A stretch of DNA of 33,085 nt from an uncultured Selenomonas sp. (GCA_900552565.1 USAK01000020.1:1-33085); one strand, 5' to 3'. Shown: positions 15,921 to 24,709, numbered from the stretch's first letter. Notes: generated by a model not told the origin, from the letters alone. Translations and numbers: made by a program.

Positions 15921-16865
15921 TTAGCGGACCTCCTTCAAATAGTCAAGCGTTTTTTGCAAACTTTCAAGATTTTCGACGTTGAGGCTCTTGAGCGAACGGT
16001 CGATGCGGCGATTGAAGCCGCAGAGCGTCCGGCCTGGGCCAGCCTCAACAAACGTATCCGCACCAAATTCCTTCATCGTATTGACGCAGGCAATCCAGCG
16101 GACTGGATGGTCGGCCTGGGCAACGAGATTCTGCTTGATTTCCTCAGCACTCGTTTCAAGCCTGCCCGTATAGTTGGAGACAACGGGGAACGCTGCATCG
16201 TGAATCGCGACTTTATCGAGCTCAGCAGCCAGTTTTTCTGCAGCCGGCTTCATGAGCGTCGAATGGAACGGTGCCGAAACCGGCAGGATGACAGCCTTTT
16301 TCGCACCAGCTGCCTTGAGTTCTTCCACGGCCTTTTCCACGCCCTTCGTCGTGCCGGCAATGACCGTCTGTCCTGGGCAGTTGAAGTTTACCGGCTGTAC
16401 TTCGCCAGCCTCGTTCGTCGCTGTTTCGCAGGCTGCGGCAATCGTCTCGTCGTCGAGGCCAATGATGGCAGCCATGCCGCCCTCGCCGACAGGAACAGCT
16501 TCCTGCATGTACTGGCCGCGCTTATGCACGAGTACGACAGCATCGCGGAACGAGAGTACGCCAGCCGCAACGAGTGCCGAATACTCACCAAGGCTGTGGC
16601 CGCCGGCAACATCCGGCTGAATGCCATGTTCCTTGAGAATCTCATTGACAATGACGCTGACCGTCAGGATAGCCGGCTGCGTGTTGGCCGTGAGTTTGAG
16701 GTCATCAGCAGGTCCTTCAAAGCACATATCCTTGATGGAATAGCCGAGTGCCTCATCTGCTTCAGCAAAGATTTTCTTGGCAACATCGTACGTATCAAAG
16801 AGGTCTTTGCCCATGCCGACAGCCTGGGCCCCCTGACCCGGAAATACGAATGCAAGTTTGTTCAC
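15921..16865 (-). CDS. fabD: Malonyl-CoA:ACP transacylase
   Basis: A 314-residue enzyme that loads malonyl groups onto ACP. It shows FPGQGAQ at 8-14, the nucleophile Ser91 in GHSLGEY and His201 in PVSAPFHS. Length is normal. The start is GTG 16865 with AGGGGGG about 9 nt upstream. It is separated from fabK by a 112-nt AT-rich gap that carries a probable promoter, so fabD and the genes after it can be transcribed independently of fapR-plsX-fabH-fabK. Confidence 0.97.
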   Translation of the reverse strand: MNKLAFVFPGQGAQAVGMGKDLFDTYDVAKKIFAEADEALGYSIKDMCFEGPADDLKLTANTQPAILTVSVIVNEILKEHGIQPDVAGGHSLGEYSALVAAGVLSFRDAVVLVHKRGQYMQEAVPVGEGGMAAIIGLDDETIAAACETATNEAGEVQPVNFNCPGQTVIAGTTKGVEKAVEELKAAGAKKAVILPVSAPFHSTLMKPAAEKLAAELDKVAIHDAAFPVVSNYTGRLETSAEEIKQNLVAQADHPVRWIACVNTMKEFGADTFVEAGPGRTLCGFNRRIDRSLKSLNVENLESLQKTLDYLKEVR

Positions 16866-16946
16866 CTTGTACTACCCCCCTGAGCTATTTCTTATGCATT
16901 TCTCTATACCTGTATTTTATTGGTATGATAGCGGTAAATCGCTTCT

Positions 16947-16976
16947 ATTATAATATAGACAAAAATAATTCCACAA
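16947..16976 (-). promoter_or_regulatory. Internal promoter in front of fabD
   Basis: On the minus strand TTGTGG (16976-16971), 18 nt, TATAAT (16952-16947), beginning directly after the fabK stop. The leader would be about 75 nt. No full FapR-like site is obvious here. Confidence 0.5.
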
Positions 16977-16977
16977 A

Positions 16978-17925
16978 TTATTTGCAGTCGTCCTGAATCG
17001 TCTGGATGACTTCAGGCAGGCCGTTGACAATATCTTCGATGATCGTCTTGACCGGCTTGATGTCATTGAGCATGCCCGAAATTTCACCAATCATGACCGA
17101 GCCGTTCTCGACATCGCCCTCATGCGTAGCACGGTGCAGCGAGCCAACACCGAGCTTCTCGAGCTCTTCTGCCGGAGCGCCTTCTGCCTCGAGTTCCTGA
17201 TATTTGCGCGTGAGCTTGTTGTGAAGCACACGTGCCGGATGGCCGAGCGTACGGCCCGTGACCACGGTCGAACGGTCTTTGGCCTTGAGTACCATTTTCT
17301 TATAATTCGGATGCGCGATGCATTCCTCACTCATGACGAAGCGCGAGCCCATCTGGATGGCCTGTGCGCCAAGCGCAAAAGCTGCAGCCATGCCGCGCGA
17401 GTCTGCGATGCCGCCGGCACCGATGACCGGAACATCAACAGCATCGACAATCTGCGGTACCAGCGCCATCGTCGTGATTTCACCGATATGGCCGCCCGAC
17501 TCCGTGCCTTCCGCAATGACGGCATCAACGCCGCCGCGGACCAGGCGTTTTGCCAGGGCTACCGAAGCGACGACAGGAATGACCTTCGTGCCGATTTCCT
17601 TGAGTGCCGGTACATACTCGCCCGGATTGCCTGCGCCCGTCGTGACAACAGGAACTTTTTCCTCGAGTACGACCTGCATGACTTCCTTGACATACGGACT
17701 CATGAGCATGACATTGACGCCGAACGGCTTATCCGTCCAACCCTTGCACTTCTGAATTTCCGCACGCAGGATTTCCGGCGGCATATGGCCGGCACCGATG
17801 ATGCCAAGGCCGCCGGCATTCGAGACAGCCGAAGCAAGCTCTGCCGTGCCAATCCAGGCCATGCCTCCCTGAAAAATCGGGTACTTTATGTTGAGTAATT
17901 TACAGATTGCATTGTTTTCGAACAT
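16978..17925 (-). CDS. fabK: Enoyl-ACP reductase II (FMN-dependent)
   Basis: A 315-residue flavoenzyme that reduces trans-2-enoyl-ACP, replacing FabI. It has the FabK N-terminus (LLNIKYPIFQGGMAWIG), His146 in GTESGGHIGE, the FMN phosphate segment GAGGIADSRGMAAAFALGAQAIQMGSRF and a C-terminal segment ending near EGDVENGSVMIGEISGM. It lies 4 nt after fabH with AGGAGG upstream. No fabI is seen in the window, so this is the likely main enoyl reductase. Confidence 0.94.
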   Translation of the reverse strand: MFENNAICKLLNIKYPIFQGGMAWIGTAELASAVSNAGGLGIIGAGHMPPEILRAEIQKCKGWTDKPFGVNVMLMSPYVKEVMQVVLEEKVPVVTTGAGNPGEYVPALKEIGTKVIPVVASVALAKRLVRGGVDAVIAEGTESGGHIGEITTMALVPQIVDAVDVPVIGAGGIADSRGMAAAFALGAQAIQMGSRFVMSEECIAHPNYKKMVLKAKDRSTVVTGRTLGHPARVLHNKLTRKYQELEAEGAPAEELEKLGVGSLHRATHEGDVENGSVMIGEISGMLNDIKPVKTIIEDIVNGLPEVIQTIQDDCK

Positions 17926-17929
17926 CAGA

Positions 17930-18934
17930 TTAGTCCTCCTTAGCCCATTTCATGATGCAGGATGCCCAGGTAAGTCCGGCACCAAAGCCGGCCAGGGCAA
18001 CGAGATCGCCTTTCCTGAAGCGGTGCGCGTGCGCCGCTTCCGCCAGGGCAACCGGTATGGACGCCGCTGACATATTGCCATATTTTCCGATATTGACGAT
18101 GACTTTTTCTGCTGGCAGTTCCAGACGGCTGGCCGCCGCGTCGATGATGCGGGTGTTTGCCTGATGCGGAACGAGCCAGTCAATATCCTCTTTCTTGAGC
18201 CCTGCTTTTGCCAAAGATTTCTCGACGGTTTCGCCCAGAATCCTGACCGCAAAACGAAATACAGCCCTGCCATCCATGTGGACGCAGTTTTCATGCATCC
18301 AGAGGGCTTCTGCCGTCAAAGGCTTTAGGCTGCCGCCCGCAGGAATCTGCAGCAGCTCGCTGCCTGAGCCGTCACTGCCGAGGTCAAAGCTCTGCACGCC
18401 CAAGCCGTCTTCTACAGGGCCAAACACTGCGGCACCCGCGCCATCGCCAAACAGGACACACGTATTGCGATCTGTCCAGTCAATGACTTTGGACATCGTC
18501 TCCGCACCGATGACCAGAATATGACGGTAAACGCCCGTTTCAATGAACTGACACGCCACGACCGCAGCATAATCAAAGCCGGAGCAGGCAGCGGACAAAT
18601 CAAAAGCAGCCGCTTGCCGTGCCCCCAGCCGGTCCTGCAGAACACTGGCTGTTGAAGGCATCACGCGGTCCGGCGTCAGCGTTGCCACAATGATGAGGTC
18701 CAGGTCTGCCGCCGCAACGCCAGCATCCTCCAGGGCCATGCGTGCAGCACGCTCCGCCAGGTCCGAAGTCGGCTGGTCCAGAGCTGCTGCATGCCGTTCG
18801 TGAATTCCCGTACGCTCGACAATCCATTCATTACTGGTGTCGACCATCTGTTCAAGGTCTTCATTCGTGATGATTTTCTCGGGTACGTACCAGCCCGTTC
18901 CCAGAATACCAGCGCTATTTCTATTCTCCATCAT
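17930..18934 (-). CDS. fabH: 3-oxoacyl-ACP synthase III
   Basis: A 334-residue condensing enzyme that starts fatty-acid synthesis from acyl-CoA and malonyl-ACP. The triad is Cys117 in SAACSGFDYA, His257 in VPHQANTRI and Asn287 in NIGKYGNMSAAS. Length is typical. The start overlaps the end of plsX by 14 nt; an AAAGGAGG site lies 12 nt upstream, rather far, so coupling to plsX translation is probable. A second ATG follows immediately. Confidence 0.97.
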   Translation of the reverse strand: MMENRNSAGILGTGWYVPEKIITNEDLEQMVDTSNEWIVERTGIHERHAAALDQPTSDLAERAARMALEDAGVAAADLDLIIVATLTPDRVMPSTASVLQDRLGARQAAAFDLSAACSGFDYAAVVACQFIETGVYRHILVIGAETMSKVIDWTDRNTCVLFGDGAGAAVFGPVEDGLGVQSFDLGSDGSGSELLQIPAGGSLKPLTAEALWMHENCVHMDGRAVFRFAVRILGETVEKSLAKAGLKKEDIDWLVPHQANTRIIDAAASRLELPAEKVIVNIGKYGNMSAASIPVALAEAAHAHRFRKGDLVALAGFGAGLTWASCIMKWAKED

Positions 18935-19943
18935 GCGTCAGTATATCCTCCTTTGCGAGTGTATCCCGGATATGTGACAAAACGTCCCCCCGGACATAAT
19001 CGTTTGCCACTCCGATAGCACTGCAAATGGACTTGGCGTTCGATGAACCATGACTGATGATGCAACAGCCATTGACACCTAAAAGCGGTGCGCCGCCGTA
19101 TTCCGTGACATCAAGACGCTTGGCGAGCTTCTTGAGTGCAGGTGTCAGCAGCAGGGCACCGAGCTTGGCAAGGATGCCGCCGTCTTTGACCGCTTCCTTG
19201 ATGAGCTTCAGGATTGTCTTTGCCAGTCCCTCTGCAAATTTTAGCACAACATTGCCAACAAATCCATCACAAATTACGACATCGAAATTTCCTTTCGGCA
19301 CATCGCGGCCTTCGGCATTGCCGCAGAAATTGATGGTATGCATGTTTTTGAGCAGTGCGTACGTTGCTTTTGCCTGTTCGTTGCCCTTCGTTTCTTCCTC
19401 GCCGATATTGAGGAGTCCGACACGCGGATTCTTGATTTTGAAGACATATTCGGCATAAATCGAGCCCATGATGCCGCTCTGTACGAGGTGTTCCGGCTTT
19501 GAATCGACGTTGGCACCAGAATCGAGCAGCAGCGTGACGCCTTTCGGCGTCGGCATCGGCGTGGCAATGGTCGGACGGCCGATGCCCTTGATGCGCCGCA
19601 GGATGAGCTGTGCCGCTGTCACCGCTGCGCCCGTGCTGCCGGCGGAGAGCACAGCATCACAGACGCCATCTTTCACGAGGCGCGTAGCCACGACGATGGA
19701 CGCATCTTTCTTCGTGCGTACAGCATCGGCTGGATGCTCGCCCATCTCGATGACCTGCGAAGCGTGCTGAATGGTGATGCCAAGATTCTCCCAGCCCTTT
19801 TCCTTCGCAAGAACCTCACGGATTTTCGTTTCATCACCGACCAGAACAATCTCACAATGATATTTTTTCGCGGCGCGCACTGCACCAAAAACAATTTCAA
19901 GTGGTGCATAGTCACCACCCATGGCATCTACTGCAATTTTCAT
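18921..19943 (-). CDS. plsX: Phosphate acyltransferase PlsX
   Basis: A 340-residue enzyme that converts acyl-ACP to acyl-phosphate for phosphatidic acid synthesis. It begins with the signature MKIAVDAMGGDYAP and contains DAVLSAGSTGAAVTAAQLIL, LLLDSGANVDSKPEHLVQ and ICDGFVGNVVLKFAEG, all typical. ATG 19943 has a G-rich site (GAGGGGG) 9 nt upstream; a GTG 10 codons earlier would overlap fapR and is less likely. It lies 14 nt after fapR. Confidence 0.96.
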   Translation of the reverse strand: MKIAVDAMGGDYAPLEIVFGAVRAAKKYHCEIVLVGDETKIREVLAKEKGWENLGITIQHASQVIEMGEHPADAVRTKKDASIVVATRLVKDGVCDAVLSAGSTGAAVTAAQLILRRIKGIGRPTIATPMPTPKGVTLLLDSGANVDSKPEHLVQSGIMGSIYAEYVFKIKNPRVGLLNIGEEETKGNEQAKATYALLKNMHTINFCGNAEGRDVPKGNFDVVICDGFVGNVVLKFAEGLAKTILKLIKEAVKDGGILAKLGALLLTPALKKLAKRLDVTEYGGAPLLGVNGCCIISHGSSNAKSICSAIGVANDYVRGDVLSHIRDTLAKEDILTHDGE

Positions 19944-19957
19944 GCCGGAATTCCCCC

Positions 19958-20518
19958 TCACTCCTCTCCCCACGAAACCATGATGAATTTCGCACGGAAA
20001 ACTTCCTGCGTATCGTTGCGCGTTTTGACCCAGACAAAATACTTATTGCCGCGAACCTTGACGATTTCTGCCTTGGCAATGAGTTTCTCGCCAACGTGTA
20101 CAGGCACCTTATACTTGACATTGGCCACACCCGTGACCGCCATCGGCGCATCGATGATGGCCAGTGCCAGCGAATTTGCCTGCGAGAACATGTAGTATCC
20201 CTTGGCAATCTTCGTCTTGGCAAAGACCATATCATCCGTGATGCGCAGCAGGGAGATGCCGGAATGACCGAGCTCAAGATCGATGAGTTCGCCGACGACA
20301 TCACCGCTCTCTATGGATTTGACCTTGTTCTGCGCACTTTCCGCCATCTTGCGGATGCGGCCGCGCAGTTCCGGTATGCCGAGTTCGAGGCGGTCCAAGC
20401 GGATGGTCTGGACGCTCACCGAGAGCTTATGTGCCAATTCTTCATCCGTCAAAAACGGCTTTTCCTTGACCTGCTGCAGCAAAAGCTGCTGGCGCTCTCT
20501 TTTCTTGACTCGTGCCAT
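19958..20518 (-). CDS. fapR: Transcription factor FapR, malonyl-CoA-responsive repressor of lipid synthesis
   Basis: A 186-residue repressor with an N-terminal DeoR-like helix-turn-helix (about 8-48, FLTDEELAHKLSVSVQTIRLDRLELGI), a linker helix and a C-terminal hot-dog domain (about 70-186) that in the family binds malonyl-CoA. In Bacillus FapR represses its own operon with plsX, fabD, fabG and other fab genes. Here it is the first gene of a complete fatty-acid operon and its promoter has a matching operator. AAAGGAG lies 8 nt upstream of the ATG. The linker GIPELRGRI is conserved. Confidence 0.96.
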   Translation of the reverse strand: MARVKKRERQQLLLQQVKEKPFLTDEELAHKLSVSVQTIRLDRLELGIPELRGRIRKMAESAQNKVKSIESGDVVGELIDLELGHSGISLLRITDDMVFAKTKIAKGYYMFSQANSLALAIIDAPMAVTGVANVKYKVPVHVGEKLIAKAEIVKVRGNKYFVWVKTRNDTQEVFRAKFIMVSWGEE

Positions 20519-20541
20519 TCTCTCATCTCCTTTCCAAAAGT

Positions 20542-20572
20542 TTAGTACCTGATATTACAACCTTATATCAGG
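20542..20572. promoter_or_regulatory. FapR-like operator with overlapping inverted repeat
   Basis: TTAGTACCTGATATTAC (20542-20558) resembles the Bacillus FapR box (TTAGTACC-n-...-CTAA type) with a weaker second half. It overlaps a longer perfect inverted repeat, CCTGATAT (20548-20555) and ATATCAGG (20565-20572). The site lies between the -10 box and the fapR Shine-Dalgarno, where a repressor would block initiation or early elongation. Confidence 0.7.
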
Positions 20573-20576
20573 ATTT

Positions 20577-20605
20577 ATTATACGGTGTTTGTCCTAAAAA
20601 AGCAA
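20577..20605 (-). promoter_or_regulatory. Promoter of the fapR-fab operon
   Basis: On the minus strand TTGCTT (20605-20600), 17 nt, TATAAT (20582-20577), directly upstream of the FapR-like operator. The transcript start would fall inside the operator. Confidence 0.6.
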
Positions 20606-20634
20606 GACTTGACAAACATCGCGAATAGATGAGC

Positions 20635-20669
20635 AAAAAAAGAATAAGCAGGACAATTGTCCTGCTTAT
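20635..20669 (-). terminator. Terminator after rpmF
   Basis: A perfect 26-bp palindrome (20644-20669, centre AATT) is followed on the minus strand by TCTTTTTTT (20643-20635). It separates yceD-rpmF from the fapR operon. Confidence 0.9.
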
Positions 20670-20682
20670 ATTTGCTTCAAGA

Positions 20683-20862
20683 TTATTCAGCTGCCTTGAC
20701 AACCTCTTTGCCATCATAGTAGCCGCATTCCGGGCATACATGATGAGGCATCTTCGGTTCGTGGCACTGCGGGCAAGCTACGAAACCCGGAGCTTCAAGC
20801 TTCCAGTTTGCACGGCGCTGGTCACGGCGGGCTTTCGAAGTTTTGCGCTTTGGTACTGCCAT
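20683..20862 (-). CDS. rpmF: 50S ribosomal protein L32
   Basis: A 59-residue basic ribosomal protein starting [19 protein letters not shown]. It keeps two Cys pairs, CPQC and CPEC, forming a zinc ribbon, so it is the zinc-binding form. AAGGAGGTG lies 8 nt before the ATG. It follows yceD, as is common in many bacteria, and ends before a strong terminator. Confidence 0.98.
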   Translation of the reverse strand: MAVPKRKTSKARRDQRRANWKLEAPGFVACPQCHEPKMPHHVCPECGYYDGKEVVKAAE

Positions 20863-20885
20863 TTCGGATACACCTCCTTACGAGT

Positions 20886-21395
20886 TCATTTCTTATTTTT
20901 CGCTAATAATTCCTGCAGTGCGGCCATGCGCGGGTCCGGTACGAACCGGTCGCAGCCGCAGTCGCCCTCATTGAGGTCTGCACCGCAGACGGGGCAGAGT
21001 CCCTTGCAGTCGGGCTTGCAGAGTTTGCTGAGCGGCTGAGCCGCCAGAATGGTATCACGGACAAGTTCCGTGAGGTCGATGAGGTCGCCGTCAAAAAGAT
21101 TCGTATCCTCATCCGCCGCTGCATCGCCGGTGCGGCGGAACTCCTCAGCAAAAGGATGTTCCTGCTTTTCCTCGCATGGAGCCAGGCAGCGGTCACATAC
21201 AAAAGATTTCGTGCAGCGGATGACGCCTTCCGCACGCCAGCAGGTTCCCGTGTTGACGACACGCCCTTCGACCGTCAAAGGCCCAACAAAGGCATAATCG
21301 TCCGCAACGGCACCGATGGCTTCGGCAGTCGTCGTGAACGCAAACGGAATCTCCTGCATGATGTCTGCATTCGATTCAGCAATGTTTATTTTCAT
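20886..21395 (-). CDS. YceD / DUF177 family protein
   Basis: A 169-residue protein of the YceD family, linked in other bacteria to 23S rRNA accumulation and nearly always encoded before rpmF. Cysteines at CDRCLAPC and in the C-terminal CKPDCKGLCPVCGADLNEGDCGC suggest bound zinc. An acidic stretch DGDLIDLTELVRDTILAAQPL in the middle is the conserved core. The start has GAGG 11 nt upstream. It is driven by a near-consensus promoter and probably co-transcribed with rpmF. Confidence 0.92.
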   Translation of the reverse strand: MKINIAESNADIMQEIPFAFTTTAEAIGAVADDYAFVGPLTVEGRVVNTGTCWRAEGVIRCTKSFVCDRCLAPCEEKQEHPFAEEFRRTGDAAADEDTNLFDGDLIDLTELVRDTILAAQPLSKLCKPDCKGLCPVCGADLNEGDCGCDRFVPDPRMAALQELLAKNKK

Positions 21396-21415
21396 ATCAG
21401 CATCAACCTCAATTC

Positions 21416-21445
21416 ATTATAGCGATGTGCCCATTCCTTTGTCAA
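21416..21445 (-). promoter_or_regulatory. Strong promoter of yceD-rpmF
   Basis: On the minus strand a perfect TTGACA (21445-21440), 18 nt, perfect TATAAT (21421-21416). A second TTGACA copy sits exactly 10 nt further upstream (21455-21450), on the same helix face. Confidence 0.8.
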
Positions 21446-21478
21446 GTAGTGTCAAGGAAAAGTACTTGTCTCCCCTGC

Positions 21479-22291
21479 TCAGAGAACACGCTGGATATGG
21501 ATGGCCAGCAGCGTGATTTCCGGCGGCGCCACCGGCAGTTTCAGGAAATCGGCAAGATACGCACAGATTTCCTCTGCCAGACGATACGACGCCGGATACA
21601 TCTTGCGCACATATTCGTCCATCTGCAGCGGCACATTTTCCTGTGAACGGATGCGCAGGATCATGTAGCAGATATGACTGATAAGGCGCGTATACTTGAG
21701 TTCCGCGCGCCTGAACGTGACACCGAGAGCCTTTTCAATGCGCGCAATGCACTCCGCAGCCAGACGGATGTTTGTCAGGCTGTCCCCTGCGTTCTGCTCG
21801 CTGATGCCCGCATGAATATGCAGGGAAAGGTAGCCTGCTTCTTCCGGCGGCAGTGTTTCCCCGCTTTCTGCGGCAATAGCTGCCAGCCCCTTCTCAGCGA
21901 TGCGGTACTCATCGGGGAACATCGCCATGATATCATGCTGCAGGGGATTGGGCAGGCGGATGCCGCGGCGCTGACGCTCCAGTGCCATGGCAATGTGGTC
22001 GGCCATGGGCAGCAGGATATCGTCGGCCATATCCGGAAAGACACGGCGCGCCTCCTCAAGGATGCGTGCCGCAAGCTCCACGGCATGCGGATCAAGGCTG
22101 TTGACGGCCTGCAGGGCACTGCGCTTATCGTTCGTGAGCAGACGGTAGACCTTAGCCCCCTGCACGCTCGCCAGCCGTTCACCGCTCTTTCTGCCAAAAC
22201 CGATGCCCCTGCCCAGAAGGATGACTTCGCGGCCATCTTCTGTCAGAGCCAGCAGACCATTATGATTCAAGGGCTTGATGACGCGAAACAT
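21479..22291 (-). CDS. glcT: BglG/GlcT-family transcriptional antiterminator
   Basis: A 270-residue RNA-binding antiterminator. The N-terminal CAT domain (1-55, FRVIKPLNHNGLLAL...GRGIGFGRKSG) binds a RAT sequence. Two PTS-regulation domains follow: PRD1 (about 65-170) with His99 and His158, and PRD2 (about 175-270) with His206 and His265. In GlcT/LicT proteins these His residues are phosphorylated by the PTS to switch activity. Its likely target is the RAT in the leader of the upstream gene ptsG. The start has AAGGAGG about 6 nt upstream. It lies downstream of ptsG on the same strand, whereas in Bacillus subtilis glcT precedes ptsG. The name glcT rests on this context. Confidence 0.9.
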   Translation of the reverse strand: MFRVIKPLNHNGLLALTEDGREVILLGRGIGFGRKSGERLASVQGAKVYRLLTNDKRSALQAVNSLDPHAVELAARILEEARRVFPDMADDILLPMADHIAMALERQRRGIRLPNPLQHDIMAMFPDEYRIAEKGLAAIAAESGETLPPEEAGYLSLHIHAGISEQNAGDSLTNIRLAAECIARIEKALGVTFRRAELKYTRLISHICYMILRIRSQENVPLQMDEYVRKMYPASYRLAEEICAYLADFLKLPVAPPEITLLAIHIQRVL

Positions 22292-22312
22292 AAAAAACCT
22301 CCTTATACGATG

Positions 22313-22393
22313 CTATCATTATAACCTATTTCGCGGGTTATTTGCTATAGCTATATAAGGAGATTTTTTGATACCTATACGTTATAATGATAG
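22313..22393. repeat. 13-bp inverted repeat spanning the ptsG-glcT gap
   Basis: CTATCATTATAAC (22313-22325) and its exact complement GTTATAATGATAG (22381-22393) are 55 nt apart. Each arm contains TATAAT reading out of the gap, one towards glcT on the minus strand and one towards the 3' end of ptsG on the plus strand. The glcT-proximal arm is the probable glcT -10; no strong -35 is visible. Confidence 0.6.
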
Positions 22394-22411
22394 TTCAGCT
22401 TCGGCCGCATC

Positions 22412-24574
22412 TCAGAATTTAGCGACCTCAGCCAGTGCCTCGACCTTGCCGCTCTTTGCCATCGTCACCGACTGGCCTTCCTGCAAGCCCGTGAAAATGA
22501 CGAGGCAGGCATCCGACTTCGCATGTTCTTTGATGTAGGCATCATCGAAATGCATGAGCTTGTCGCCTTTCCTGACTTTCTGACCAGCCTTGACAAAGAC
22601 CTCAAAGCCCTTGCCGCCGAGGTTGACCGTGTCCACGCCGATATGCAGCAGATATTCTGTACCGTCCGCAGCTTTCATGCCGATAGCATGTTTCGTATCG
22701 AAGACAAAGACGACTTCGCCATCAGCCGGCGCATAAACCGTTTCATCCGTCGGATAGACGAAGAAACCGTCGCCCATCATCTTGCTGGCGAATGCTGTAT
22801 CCGGAGCTTCCGTGATGGGATGGACATCACCGGCGACCGGACTGCAGAGAATATGTTCTGCCGTTTGTACCGGAGCTTCTTTGACCGCCGGTTCTGCCTT
22901 TGCCTTCGGTTTCGCTTCTTCTGCCGTGGCATTGAGCTCAGGCTCTACTTCCGGGGCCGTTTCAAGATACGTTTCAAGATTTGCCTTGATGACAGCGACC
23001 TGCGGGCCGTAGATGACCTGCACGCCCGTGCCTTTGACGATGACGCCGACAGCGCCCGTCGCTTTGAGGATTTTCTCATTGACCAGCGAAGAATCCGCAA
23101 CCGAGCAGCGCAGGCGCGTTGCGCAGCAGTCGACCGACGTGATGTTGCGCTTGCTGCCGAGGCCGCGTGCAATCATCGAGCTCTTCGCATCTTCCACGGC
23201 TTTCTTTGAAGCCGGCGAACCATCGGCCTTCTTGGCCTGATAATCTGCCTTCGTGTAAAGTTTCGTCTCCTCATCGTCGTCCTCACGGCCCGGCGTCTTG
23301 AAGTCGAATTTCTTAATCATCCACGTAAAGATGAAGTAATAGAGGAAGAAATAGAGGATGCCGACCGGGATGATGTACATCCAGTTCGTCTTAGCCTCAC
23401 CCTGCAGAATGCCGAAAATGAAGAGGTCCAGAAGGCCGCCCGAGAACGTCAGGCCAACAGCGATATTGAGCATGTGAGCAATCATGTATGCTGCGCCGGC
23501 CAGAATAACCTGCACGCCAAACAGAGCTGGTGCGACGAACAGGAACGAGAATTCAATCGGCTCCGTAATACCCGTGAGCATCGACGTCAGGGCGGCAGAG
23601 AGCAGAAGACCTTTGGCCGCCGCCTTTTTCGAAGGTTTTGCACAGCGGTACATGGCGAGAGCTGCACCCGGCAGACCGAAAATCATGAAGATGAACTCGC
23701 CGGAGAAATAACGCGTGGCGTCCGCGCTGAAGTGCGTGACATTCGGTGAAGCGAGCTGGGCAAAGAAGATGTTCTGGCCGCCCTGAACGAGCTGGCCGTC
23801 AATCATCATTGAACCGCCGACGCCCGTCTGCCAGAACGGCAGATAGAACACATGATGCAGGCCAAACGGAATGAGCGCACGCTTGATAATACCGAAAATG
23901 AGTGTGCCGATGTAGCCCGTGCCCGTGACAAGACTGCCAAGAGCAAAGATGCCCTGCTGCGCCAGCGGCCAGGCAAAATAAAGCGCAATGCCAACGAAGA
24001 GATATACGACCGTCGAGATAATCGGCACGAATCGCGAGCCGCCAAAGAACGAAAGTGCATTCGGCAGGACAATCTTGTGAAATTTATTGTGCAGATAAGC
24101 TACGCCGATACCGACGATGATGCCGCCGAAAACGCCCATCTGATAGGACATGATGCCGCACGAGCTCGCAATCGTACCTTCGAGCACGCCCGGTGCAATC
24201 GTGCCATCCGTCAGAATCTGGCCATTGAGCTTGAGCATGGCGTTGCAGGCGCTGTGCATGACAAAGAAAGAAATCATCGCCGCAAGAGCCGCGACTTCAC
24301 GCTCAGCCTTGGCCATGCCGATGGCAACGCCGACGGCAAAGATGATAGGCAGATTGCCAAAAATCGTGTTGCCGGCGCTGGCCATGATGGTCAAGAGACC
24401 GCCGAGCAGTGTGCCATTGCCAAAGATGGCCTCGAGACCATACGTCTTGATGGTCGTCGGATTCGTGAAGGAAGCACCGATGCCCAGCAGGATACCGGCG
24501 ATTGGCAGCACGGCGACCGGCAGCATGAAACTGCGGCCGACGCGCTGCAATACGCTGAAGATTTCGTCTTTCAT
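22412..24574 (-). CDS. ptsG: Glucose-type PTS transporter EIICBA
   Basis: A 720-residue three-domain sugar permease. EIIC (about 1-410) has multiple membrane helices and the ITEPIEFSFLF motif; EIIB follows with the phosphorylated Cys484 in DCCATRLRC; EIIA (about 570-720) has His644 in LLHIGVDTV and the DTKHAIGM motif. Phosphate passes EIIA to EIIB to the sugar during uptake. Similarity in the membrane part and in TFSGGLLDLFIFGIL points to glucose, though a related sugar such as N-acetylglucosamine cannot be excluded. The start is ATG 24574 with AAAGGA upstream; the open frame reaching back to 24742 runs through the leader terminator and is not coding. Expression is controlled by the RAT/terminator in the leader. 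Confidence 0.93.
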   Translation of the reverse strand: MKDEIFSVLQRVGRSFMLPVAVLPIAGILLGIGASFTNPTTIKTYGLEAIFGNGTLLGGLLTIMASAGNTIFGNLPIIFAVGVAIGMAKAEREVAALAAMISFFVMHSACNAMLKLNGQILTDGTIAPGVLEGTIASSCGIMSYQMGVFGGIIVGIGVAYLHNKFHKIVLPNALSFFGGSRFVPIISTVVYLFVGIALYFAWPLAQQGIFALGSLVTGTGYIGTLIFGIIKRALIPFGLHHVFYLPFWQTGVGGSMMIDGQLVQGGQNIFFAQLASPNVTHFSADATRYFSGEFIFMIFGLPGAALAMYRCAKPSKKAAAKGLLLSAALTSMLTGITEPIEFSFLFVAPALFGVQVILAGAAYMIAHMLNIAVGLTFSGGLLDLFIFGILQGEAKTNWMYIIPVGILYFFLYYFIFTWMIKKFDFKTPGREDDDEETKLYTKADYQAKKADGSPASKKAVEDAKSSMIARGLGSKRNITSVDCCATRLRCSVADSSLVNEKILKATGAVGVIVKGTGVQVIYGPQVAVIKANLETYLETAPEVEPELNATAEEAKPKAKAEPAVKEAPVQTAEHILCSPVAGDVHPITEAPDTAFASKMMGDGFFVYPTDETVYAPADGEVVFVFDTKHAIGMKAADGTEYLLHIGVDTVNLGGKGFEVFVKAGQKVRKGDKLMHFDDAYIKEHAKSDACLVIFTGLQEGQSVTMAKSGKVEALAEVAKF

Positions 24575-24607
24575 GAAGACCGTCCTTTCCCTGCGGTTAC
24601 TGAAATC

Positions 24608-24690
24608 AAAAAAGGCATCAGCAAAAAGCCATATACAGGGACCTCGTCTGGTAAAACCAGAAAAAATCCTATGGCTTTTCGCTGATGCCT
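24608..24690 (-). terminator. Leader terminator of ptsG, controlled by antitermination
   Basis: On the minus strand 24690-24670 pairs with 24633-24613 over 21 bp (one G-U pair), followed by TTTTT. The 36-nt apical part holds a small inner hairpin (TCTGG-TTTTA-CCAGA). It stands between the ptsG promoter and start codon, and its 5' arm overlaps the RAT by 11 nt. Confidence 0.92.
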
Positions 24691-24709
24691 GCCTATCCAG
24701 TAACACGCG
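24680..24709 (-). promoter_or_regulatory. RAT (ribonucleic antiterminator) of ptsG
   Basis: A 30-nt element on the minus strand with the characteristic halves GTGTTACTG and GCAGGCAT, as in GlcT/LicT-type RATs. Folding of the RAT would sequester the first bases of the terminator's 5' arm and let transcription continue when GlcT binds. Confidence 0.88.
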
